A DNA stretch of 64,000 nucleotides from Cepaea nemoralis (lineage: Eukaryota > Mollusca > Gastropoda > Stylommatophora > Helicidae). The DNA lies in assembly GCA_014155875.1 (NCBI GenBank), contig JACEFZ010028317.1, forward strand, positions 1 through 64,000, read 5' to 3'. The notes under the pieces are model-generated. The model saw only the letters and a program-made list of their open reading frames with translations, ran no database searches and was not told the origin of the DNA. The translations under genes were made by a program, and so were the position numbers. Shown here one piece after another: positions 45,740-55,770 of this stretch (the first letter of the stretch is position 1; each line of letters starts with the position of its first letter).

Positions 45740-46957
45740 CGAGGACAGATAGCGACTATTCCTGCCAACAGTCTTCCACCGGGTCTGGTTTATTTAGCCT
45801 TCAGAGAAAACCCCTTGACTAACATCCCCGATGACGCACTGACCAATTCATCAACAACGCTGAAAGAGCTGTCAATCAGAAATGCACAATTAAAATCGAA
45901 TACCGAATGCTTTTAGCCAGCTAGCTGATCTGGAAACATTGAGATTAGAAACCATAAGTATTACAGACTGGAATAGTCCAGCGCTGCAGAACATAACTGG
46001 CACCTTGGAGACGCTCTACCTTACAGTGATAGACCTGTCTGTATGGCCACAGTGGATATCTGAGTGTCATTCACTTCACAGCGTGTATCTCATAGCTTGC
46101 ACACTGAGCACTATTCCAGACGATGCCTTTGTTTCCCTGAACAAGACGCTGACATCCTTCACTGCACGTTATGCCGACTTCACCCAGATACCCAAAGCAT
46201 TGTCCTCGCTTCGAAATCTAACCACACTGGGAATCATCTAGACAATGTCAACGGGCGGGAAGGGTTTGAACAAGTAACGACATTTCCTTGGGCCAGCACA
46301 CTTGTCAAATTAAGAGGATGTAACCTGTTTATGAAGTCCTTACCAGACTTGTCCGTGCTAAACAGTGTAATACGGCTGGATCTATGTTTTAATAGCATTT
46401 CTCAAGTGAGCTCAGATATGCTTCCGCGAAATCTAGAACTACTTTTCCTATATGAAAACAACATTACTAGAATCACAGAACACAGTTTCGCAAATCTGTC
46501 TAAGCTAGAAATATTAGACCTTGGAGTTAATCCCTTATCTGTTATTTCATATAAAGCTTTCAATGATCTTGTTTCGTTGAAAACCCTTCGTCTCTACGAC
46601 ACAAGACTGGGGCAAGTTCCTCTAGCTTTGTTACCGTTGTTGGGGCTGACAAGAGTAGATATGTCTGGTATTCAAACATTACAATGTACTCCTTGCCCAA
46701 TATTTACCGTGGATCTATATTTCTGGTTCGAGTCTTATAACAACACTTTGGAAGTTCTTGGCGTTTGTCCTAGTCAACAAAACATTTCCTCGTTTCTAAA
46801 TGGGTCGTGTCCACTACAGTCAACAACCACCGACACCTCGAATACTTCCTGTGATACTGCCCCTATTCTAGCACACAGTGCTGCTTCTACATATGTGATG
46901 CTACTTTTGTTGCATACTTATGTTGCGTCTGGATACTTTAAAATACTCTGGTTTTGA
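45740..46957 (+). pseudogene. LRR gene exon 3 (frame-broken copy)
   Basis: Same exon as at 24932 but with two indels: a 1-bp gain near 45893 (TTAAAATC for TTCAATC), which brings a stop at 45914-45916, and a 10-bp loss near 46229 between CACTGG direct repeats. Together they restore the frame, so the C-terminal half from about 46230 reads normally through LRRs and LRRCT. The stop is also altered (TAA to TAC), adding YFKILWF. In position and phase this is the third exon of the gene beginning at 36834, so either that gene is dead, truncated after about 58 codons of the exon, or the indels are assembly errors. Confidence 0.8.
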
Positions 46958-47235
46958 ATGAATTGTCTGTAAGCATACATGGAGGCTGCACACAGATAAC
47001 GCCAATGAAATGCTTTGTATGAGTGAGCGCTGAATGCAAATGACCAGGTCCTACGGCAAACGTATGTGAATGTTTAAACTGGAGGACAATAATTATAATT
47101 ACATAAAGATCTAACAAGGTTGCATGACTTCCTCAAAACTTGGAAACTGTACATGAAGCATGCAAAGACTGTGTACACTATACTTTACACAGAGCTACAA
47201 TGTAATCGGGAGTAGCGGTAGACTATTAGCTAGAC

Positions 47236-47651
47236 CAGTGGTTCTCAACCTTTTTTGGCCCGTGCCCCCCTTCACCATATTTTTAGGACGTCATTCCCCC
47301 CCTTACTATATTTTAGAACGCCACCCCCCCCCCTTTCGTATTTCCTCCCTAAAAATTTCTCCCTGCCCCTACACAGTATACGTAATAATTGAAGCTAACT
47401 TTAATAGCACATATTAAAACAAGTCTAGACATCTACATAAAACGTGATTTGCGGATCTACTAACGTTATAAAATGAATTTCAGAAGGAATGATACGTACA
47501 GAACTTAAAGTATGAAGGGAAAAAACAATATCAAGTAATCGGTTCTTGTATTCACGCAATCTAGAAATAATCTTAATTCCCCCCCCCCCCCCCTGGAAAC
47601 CCTAAAATTCCCCCTGGGGGAGGGGAATTCCCCACCGGTTGAGAACCACTG
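47236..47651. mobile_element. hAT-type MITE in the LRR 3' UTR (copy 2)
   Basis: Same element, same insertion site and same 8-bp duplication AGCTAGAC (47228-47235 and 47652-47659) as at 26437, so it was copied with the segment. Confidence 0.95.
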
Positions 47652-47723
47652 AGCTAGACTGTCGCCTGCCAACACTGTACAATATTGGAGCGCTCAATAA
47701 TTTCTCTTTTTTGATTGTTTGTG

Positions 47724-47729
47724 AATAAA
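47724..47729 (+). terminator. AATAAA polyadenylation signal candidate, LRR copy 2
   Basis: Conserved counterpart of the site at 26932. Confidence 0.5.
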
Positions 47730-47889
47730 CTGGATACAGCATTATGGTCCGATGTTTTTGTTTGCTTATTATTTGATCTATGCTGGTTTAATTAAAAAAT
47801 TATGAGACCTATGTGCTATCTCAATTGTTGGATAAGAATTATGTCCGTATTCCATAATTGTGGGCTCATGTGTATGATAGACCTGGCTA

Positions 47890-48005
47890 ATGAAGACACT
47901 TTTTTAAGGAGTGTCTAGTTGGTCATGAGTCGAAGTATACTTGTTCCTGCAGCGCCGTCGTCATTTCAAGGTGGCAGGTTCGAATCCCGGTCGGTAATTG
48001 TAGAT
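47890..48005 (+). repeat. tRNA-like repeat, copy 2
   Basis: Counterpart of 27105-27240, with the B-box GGTTCGAATCCCGG. Confidence 0.45.
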
Positions 48006-48633
48006 TTCAGTTTGTATGTTGTCTAGTGCGTCCTCATGTCTCTACTTCCTTTTTCTCACTTCTATGAGAGCAAAACAATACTATGTGTGTTTATTTATGA
48101 ACTACATGAAACAACGTAACAGCTGATGAACACTTGCATGTAGCACAAACATGAAACAAGATAACAGTTGATGTACACTTGCATGTATTACTACATGAAA
48201 CAACACAACAGCGGATGAACATTGGCAACACACCCACAATGGACAGGATGGACAGAGATAAGCGAAAGAGGCATTGTTTCTAACTTTGCTAACGACATGC
48301 TAAAACAACAAGGTGTAAAATGACAAGCGAGAACTCAAGCACTTAAAAGACTAAGCGAGGCAATGGAGAAGGCCTCCTGCTGGCTATGGATCAAACGTCA
48401 TGAATGATTGGGACACGGATACAAGGTAAATGCTTCACAGCTCTGCCTGAAATGTTATCAACATTCACTTAACGAAAGAAACCTCTAGATTAGGCAGGAG
48501 AAGTAAAGCACCTCTCAATAAGACCGAAACATAGGAACTTCTCAAAAGTACGGAAACAACACTTCGGTCTCGTGCCAATCCTGGAGCTATCCACCTAAAT
48601 CAGGGAACCCAAGCCAATAACGCTACAGAGGGG

Positions 48634-48671
<38 letters not shown>

Positions 48672-48809
48672 TTCCACTTCTGCCGTCAAGCGGCGTGGGG
48701 AGGAATAATTTGCGTTCCAGCGCCCGGTGGGTGGCACTGGATAGTGTCATTCCGTGTAGTTGTACAATGTCTTTGATGTCGTCAATCCATTTTCACATAT
48801 GCCTGGGTC
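48006..48809. other. Non-coding stretch in duplication copy 2
   Basis: Counterpart of 27241-28015, including the TCA repeat at 48634-48672; no gene. Confidence 0.5.
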
Positions 48810-50226
48810 ATTGACACTGGGTCATTGACAACAAAGCAGTAGCAAATGCCAGAAGGAAAATAGCCATCCTGAGAAAGCTAAGTGGAACCACATGGGGAGC
48901 CAGTGGGAAAATACTTAGCAAACTTTATCAACAGAGCATACGACCACACCTGGAAAACGGGTCAACTGCGTGGTGTTCGGCATCAAAAACCACACTACAA
49001 GAGCTGGACAAAGTGCAAAATCAAGCACTTAGAGTCACCACAGGAGGGATGAGATCAACCCCTATAGTGGAAATGGAGAAGATGGGGAGAACACAAGCAC
49101 TGAGTGAGCGCAGAGATAAGAAAACGCTAATACAAGCAGAAAAGTTCCTCAGCTTGCCAGGCCCCCTATGAAGAACAGATTTGAAAACCTAGCTATGGGG
49201 CGGTTGAAAAGAAGTAGTTTCATCCACCAGGCCAAACGACTCTGCAGAGAAACCACCGATCTGCCCACAGTTGGTATCCCCCTAACAACTATTCCAGAGC
49301 GAATTCCATGGAAAGATGAGCATAGACTATCATTACAAATCCAGACAAAAGTGAGAGGAATATTTGATAAGGAAGAACAGAACAGTGTGCAGCGCAGAAC
49401 AGCCACTCTCAGCTTCCTTGATGAAGAATACCCACAGGACCTCTGGATCCGAGTCTACACAGATGGGTCAGCACAAAATGCTGTTCGAAACGGAGGAGCG
49501 GGAGTGTACATAGAATACCCAAATAGTACTAGGGCCCAGCTAGAGTACCGACAGGAAAGTACTGCCATACTACGATGCTGAAATTGAGGCAATCAAGATA
49601 GCAACAGAGAAATTACTAAATACCAGCAATGGTACACAACCTGTGGTGCTATTGACAGATGCAAATCAGTACTCGAGGCGCTCCTGTCTGGGAAATTGCC
49701 AGTACTAAGGACACTACTTTCTGAACTTAGCAGTCAGCATAAGGTCACCATACAGTGGATACCATCCCACTGTGGAGTACCCGGAAACGACAGAGCTGAT
49801 CAAGTTGGCTAAGGAAGGAGCCAAAGAAGAACAGCCTGATGTGCCAGTTACATACCACCAAAAGAAAAGAATGATCAAATCAGTCAGAAAGCCAGCAAAA
49901 CCTGCTCAAGATGACTACCACGTTATGGATAGACCAGAACGAAGTCATTATTCTGCGCCTCAGGAACAGGACACAATAGATTACGCAACTACATGTATAC
50001 AAAATTCAAGATTGGTGAAACAGCCATGTGCACATGTGGATTGGCGTCGCAGACAGCAGAGCACATACTCAAAGACTGCCCAAAATATAACATATCTAGG
50101 CAAACCTTCTGGCCTAGAGCGACGATAGGTGGAAGATAAACTCTATGGTCCGCTGTGTGAACTGAGAAAAGACAGTTCAATTCATACAAGAGACAGCATT
50201 GCAGTTATAGACATATTTCAAGCGAA
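48810..50226 (+). pseudogene. 5'-truncated Jockey-like LINE (RT thumb, RNase H), copy 2
   Basis: Same remnant as 28020-29428. The thumb region reads slightly better (KLSGTTWGASGKIL, VQNQALRVTTGGMRSTPI); the YTDGSAQNAVRNGGAGVY motif is intact, but the later RNase H and zinc motifs are split by 1-bp indels near 49570, 49664, 49804, 49941 and 50127. Confidence 0.88.
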
Positions 50227-50392
50227 CGAAGAAGAGAAGAAGAAGAAGAGAAGAGAGAAGAAGAAGAAGAAGAAGAAGAAGAAGAAGAAGAAGAAGAAGA
50301 AGAAGAAGAAGAAGAAGAAGAAGAAGAAGAAGAAGAAGAAGAAGAAGAAGAAGAAGAAGAAGAAGAAGAAGAAGAAGAAAAAAGAATTGGCA
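50227..50392 (+). repeat. (GAA)n array, LINE tail, copy 2
   Basis: About 165 bp, roughly half the length in copy 1, with irregular start and end. Confidence 0.97.
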
Positions 50393-50835
50393 TTGAGGTG
50401 AGTGACCTTTAGCGGGGCTATGAGAAAAACTACCAGCCATAAGAAATAATGGTGAGGGTGAGTGCAGACCCCCAGGGTGGATGGGGTGAGAGAGAGTTTA
50501 GTTTGTGTGAAGTCAGAGGACATGAAGGACAGTAGAAGCGGAGACCGACTGAGGGTCGGATCGTTTTGGACAATTGATGTTTGGACTCCGAGCTGCTCGG
50601 TGGTCTAAGGAGAGGAGCGGAGTTAGATAGAGATCTCCGTCCTGTGTTGTTCTCCCAGTTTTGAATGGAGGCCTAAACCCAGAGGGGGTTGGATAGTTAG
50701 TGGAGGCCTAGACCCAGTGTGTGGCTTGTATTGTGTGAGGTCCACCCGTGGATAGGAGCTGGATAACTGTCTTGTGAATTTGAGATTAAGAAGGCCTTGA
50801 GAAGGCAGTGATGTGTGCGTGTTAAGTTGTGAGGA

Positions 50836-50927
<92 letters not shown>

Positions 50928-51681
50928 CATACAAGGAGCATTGTAACCTAGACAACGACCATCTCACTCGGTTATCATTAAGAACATCGTGAGACATTTT
51001 CTTCTTGGACGTCCTCGTGGTCTCGTCACAGATGACCTTTGATGTAAGGCCAGTGATGGTAGTTATTACAGAGGGGTCAAAACACTACAATATAGATATC
51101 ACCTGGACTGGAAATGTCGTTCGAATTGGAACCTTTGCAGCCAAGCGACAGCAATGATAGCTTGTGTGGAATAGGACGCTATGCAAGAACAGTACCCAGC
51201 CCCGCAGCTCTAGCATGGGTAGGAGGGACCCAAACTTTAACTGACACAGTGCCAAACAAAAAGTAAGCTAGGATCAAACATAGTGCACAATCAAATGAAC
51301 AAGTAGCTTAATGTAAAGTTCAGTTCACTGAGTATTAACATTACGGAAGTAATCACGAAACAAAACAAGACGATGATCCTAATATGGCGATATATCGTCC
51401 TTGTGTTCAAATGGGAGGTCACATCTGGCCATATATTGTCCTTCGGCAATGAATCCGTTAATAGAATTAGCCACGAGGAAGAGCTGACTTCCGCTGGGAG
51501 TTTGCAAGAGGACGGTTACGTTAGCTGTCAACGGAGTACGAAGAAAGTAACATGGCAGCATTGACCACTGGGTCATAGCCATTCACCGAGGTGGAGGTGA
51601 AGACGGAGGAAAACGCCGAGTATAGAAGCTGGCTCTCCAGCAGTCAGTTACGGGGCATTGATACCGCTGGCCAGTGCTTCG
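50393..51681. other. Non-coding end of duplication copy 2 with (TA)n
   Basis: Counterpart of 29732-31008; TA array at about 50838-50928. No gene recognised. Confidence 0.5.
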
Positions 51682-52984
51682 ATCACCCAGTGTTCTCTCC
51701 TTCTAGGGCTGGATGGCCTCTGAGCAGACACACTTGGTGATGTTAAAGCGGGATAATGTACGATATATGAACATGACGATAGGAGAAAGACGTCTGGGAG
51801 TCATGACCCGGACGGGTACGCACCCTCACAGTGTATGGATGGTAACGGGGCCGAAACATTTGGCGATGGTGAACACCTTCTAATGATCGGAAGCTTCTTG
51901 TCATGGTTGCTCCACGGAGGAGTTTTTATCAGGATGTTAAGGGCCATATATAATTATACAAATGCCACTGAATACTCTGAAAATGTTATAGACACAATTT
52001 CCACATTAATTCTATGCAACGAACTGAAAATCCAGTGCTGTGGTTTTATATTTTCCATCAGATGTAATGTACTATTAACGTGAAATACCATCATTGTTAA
52101 TTATACAATTGTGATTTTATACTTGTTGTGGATTGTTCATTTTCACACATGTGATTTCGAATAAATGACGCATTTCTGTGTACTTCTATCCTGTGTGTCT
52201 TTTATGGTTTAGCATGATTACTGTGTGTGTTAAAGAGTGTGTGCCTTTTGCTGGATACATTTATATACAAAACAATGTTTTCACGTTGAGAATTCGTTTA
52301 ATTAAGTTGCAAACAATGTATTGCTCATTTTTATCCAGGCATATTTCGCTGTATATTGCCCTGTGTATACCACAGGGGAAAAACGAATCCTTTCAAATGA
52401 AATAGATAACAAACATTATTATACATTTCGCTGTCACCGAGGTAATGTCATCTTTCTTCTTTACATACTTGTGGTTTCCTCTAAACATACCTCAGTGCCA
52501 GGTGGTTTACAACACAATGGGGCTCTTTACAAAGTCAGAGAGCGAGTGACGAGTTTCGAATATTAGAATACACATCTATAGGTCCCTGAGGGACAATCTT
52601 TCTCTCTGGCAGCGTTTAGTTATATGCTGCCAACAGCAGACCGAAATCTTCATTGTCTGCCACATGCCTGAAATTCTATATTAAGTGGTTTGCTATTAAA
52701 GAAAATGGTTCATTCCAAGTGCCATGATTAGTCGAAGCGTCAGAATTTTCCAGTATTAGCTTCCTAATCTATTCAGGAATGTGGTCTACAATTCTACTTT
52801 CTAACTTTCCTTCCGATCTGCCTATATACACGGAATGACATTTACATCGAAAAGTATATATGCAATGGGATTTGGTTTACGGAGGTAGAGATCTGAAAAA
52901 GTCTTTCTATAGCAAAGGTAGCATTATGCAAGATAGAAAACATACTGACGAATAAAAAGCTGCCATCTGCAATTAGAACAAGAG
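51682..52984. other. Non-coding stretch
   Basis: Unique sequence after the duplication; no gene, RNA or repeat recognised. Short open frames lack any family motif. Confidence 0.45.
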
Positions 52985-53420
52985 AGCTGTAGTGATATAT
53001 AGAACCTCTACCATTACAAGCATGTAAATCAAGGACAATAAGCACACAGGCAAAAACACACATTTTCAATCGAAATTGTGTTTCTGAGGAAAATGTAAAG
53101 AATACGATGGACGGACAGAGACAGGAACGAGCAAGTCCTATAAGAAACCAATGATAACCAAACTGAGTCGATAAATTAGACGCAGACTGTCAAGATATTT
53201 TGAGCACCTTATAACGAGAAATAGACTGGTAAACTCAGTTACAGAAATAGACTGGTAAACTCAGCTACAGAAATAGACTGGTAAACTCAGCTACAGAAAT
53301 AGGAGAAGAACAAGGGAAAGGCAGATAGATAAACATCTAAATGGCTTGGCGACATTGTATAATCGTGGTAAGAACACAGATCTGATCCACGACTATGGTG
53401 ATTGTGTGAGATACAAACCA
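52985..53420 (+). mobile_element. RTE-like LINE 3' end, copy c
   Basis: Same family as 42590-43280 (TTTCTGAGGAAAATGTAAAG, TTAGACGCAGACTGTCAAG), interrupted by a small tandem repeat. Confidence 0.65.
53222..53299 (+). repeat. 26-bp tandem repeat, 3 units
   Basis: AATAGACTGGTAAACTCAG plus CTACAGA repeated three times within the LINE fragment. Confidence 0.93.
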
Positions 53421-54077
53421 AGACTGTCCACACTTATCAGCAGTCCACATGTACACCCAGCTTAAAATACATGCCAGGAAATGTCCTATGAAATAAAAGC
53501 TGTTTGGGTGATATTATTGTACCCGTACCCTTGGGGCTTTGATAGGTACTGGACACTTTAACCTTCTCACCCTGTACTGACTACCAGACAAGTACTATCC
53601 CTCTACTGAACCCCAACAGATTGGGACTCCACCTGTCGTTCCCTACCAACCTATGGACACATACCCATAAGGGCTCAGCCCGGACGACACATACAAACTC
53701 AAGAAAAGACATGGTAACAAAATTGCATAATGTATTAGTTTGTACTCGAGTGTCCAGTGAAGAAGGTTGAAGAGTAGGGTAGAAGGCAGGTCTATATACA
53801 GTTAAGACAACAGAGTAAAGAAGAATCAAGATATATCCAGACGTCATCATGAAGCATGTGAGAATGGTAGTGCGAGTACGTCGGGTCTTGTCCGTTAGAT
53901 CACCCGGATCTCTCCATGTGCGAGCTGCCGTGGTAGTTGCTGAAACTTCAAGCCTCCTCCATGGATCCTGATGACTACTAATTGCAAAGAGCCATCTCAA
54001 TATTTGAGGGCATAATGTCAATATTCACACTAGGTTTCAAAGTAGTGTCACCCTGTGACGTGTCCTACACACTCTGC
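53421..54077. other. Non-coding stretch
   Basis: No gene recognised. Confidence 0.45.
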
Positions 54078-54177
54078 ATTCTTAGTGAAACATCTGTCTG
54101 GGAGACCCTATAACCTTAGGTGTCCCCTTCTTAGTGAAACATCTGTCAGGGAGACCCTATAACCTTAGGTGTCCCCC
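54078..54177 (+). repeat. 50-bp tandem duplication
   Basis: TTCTTAGTGAAACATCTGTC...GGGAGACCCTATAACC occurs twice with one substitution. Confidence 0.93.
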
Positions 54178-54289
54178 TTTGATGATCTTGAAACGAAACC
54201 ACACGTTGGGGCTGGTTAGCTCAACGCAACTCAAAAGTGTCTGATTGGTCCCCACTGGTTCGGCCTCATTCTCATACACTCCATCGTTG

Positions 54290-54460
54290 TCAAATCTGAA
54301 GTATCAGTCGGTTTAGTGACTGTAATTGTTGTTCGATCTGAAGTGTCAATCGGAGTAGCGACTGTAGTCTGGGTTAGATCTGAAGTAGCAATCGGATTAG
54401 CGACTGCAGTCTGAGTTAGATCTGAAGAACCAATAGGGTCAGCGACTGTAGTCTTATCCT
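54290..54460 (-). repeat. 42-bp minisatellite, 4 units, open on minus strand
   Basis: Units of AGATCTGAAGTAGCAATCGG...GACTGCAGTCTGAGTT. On the minus strand they read as a 14-residue repeat (TTVATPIDTSDLTQ) without stops, part of an 84-codon frame that begins with TTG, not ATG. A Thr-rich coding exon cannot be excluded but nothing else supports it. Confidence 0.85.
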
Positions 54461-54595
54461 GTTGACCACAACTGGGTCTGCTCAAGAAGATTGTATGTCA
54501 TAGTGAATGTTCACCAAGAAAGTCTCTTCAAACGACAGATCTGTAAACGCACAATGGGGTCTGTAAGTCTAGATACGTTGGACTTTATCACCCTC

Positions 54596-54990
54596 ACCGA
54601 GGGCTTAGTGGTCTCGAGGTATGGTGTCCGCCTCGAGTGCTGGAGGTCCCGGGTTCAGGCTCCGGTGAGGACCGGGATTTATTTAAAAATTCCACCTGGA
54701 CTTCCAGTAATAAATTTCCCCTGGTCTCTGGGTAGTGAGATCGGACGCCCGTGTGTATTGTTGCGCACGTAAAATATCCCTTGGCAGTTGGAAATCGAAC
54801 AGGAGTAGCCTAACGGCGCTGCCCGGGCAAAATTTTGAGTTAAAAATCTACCCAAGTATTTCAGGATCCTCGCCGATGCAACAGAGTTCGTGCATTGAGC
54901 TGAGTTTCTCCTGACTCCGGTTTGAGTTAGGAGGAAAACGGAGCACTTATGGGTTGAACCGTGTGCCGTGACATTGATCCAACGACTAAA
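54596..54990 (+). repeat. SINE family 2, tRNA-headed, plus orientation
   Basis: Head GGGCTTAGTGGTCTCGAGG (A-box) and CCCGGGTTCAGGCTCC (B-box), then a body with GCGCACGTAAAATATCCC TTGGC and the motif CAACAGAGTTCGTGCATTG shared with copies at 31.5 and 40.8 kb. Confidence 0.75.
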
Positions 54991-55267
54991 CGACTAAACT
55001 AAACGAGACCCTCACCTTCTGCAGATATAGTACCTCAAGTGTAGTGGTAAGTAGGTACAAAGGTCTCATGGTCACGTGTGATCTTTCTGGGTGAAACTGA
55101 GTTGGCGGGCTCCCAGTTTGTCGACCTCACCTTTCTCATGGGCGGTGTTCTGGAATGGACCTGAAGCTATAATCTTTCATATCAGTCTGCACAACTTGAC
55201 TACTGCCTGAAAGGCAATCCCTGCAAGGAGAGCAGTGGGTGAGAGCACTCGGCATTGACTCTGGCAT
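54991..55267. other. Spacer
   Basis: Nothing recognised. Confidence 0.4.
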
Positions 55268-55770
55268 ATCTTATATATAAATTGCGATCTCCGTCTGTCT
55301 GTCTGTCTGTCCATATGTCCTTTATGCGCTCACGAACGGCCCATCCGATTGAGATGAAATTTTCAACACGTTTTCCTTTCATTCCAGCGCAGCCCACTGT
55401 CGTATTTTTTTCTTCTTCTTCCTCCTCCTCCCTCCTCCCATTCAGAAAATACGTGCGTAAATATATGATGATGATGATGAAAGAATCCCCGAACCAAAAC
55501 GCTAGGGAAAGGGAAGAAAATGACGTGACTACACAGAATCGTCACACGGCAATCATCATCAAGTGCCGTGCCGGCTGGCGTAGGCGTTCATGGCTCTCCG
55601 TAGATCTCGGTCTTTGGTTTTCTGGATCAACTCTGCTGCTGATATTCCTCCATGTCACGGCAATATCAATAACAATTGATCTTTTTATGTGTAAGGAAGT
55701 TATCTACAGTCGTGTAGAAGGGAATAACAATCAATGGAAGGACCGAAATCACAGAACCTAGACGAGTATG

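Larger units (their letters stand above)
45509..51681 (+). repeat. Segmental duplication, copy 2 (~6.2 kb)
   Basis: Direct copy of 24701-31008. Compared with copy 1 it shows many 1-bp insertions or deletions as well as substitutions (for example GATCAAGTTGG against GATCAATTGG), a pattern that can also come from incomplete polishing of long reads. Confidence 0.95.
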
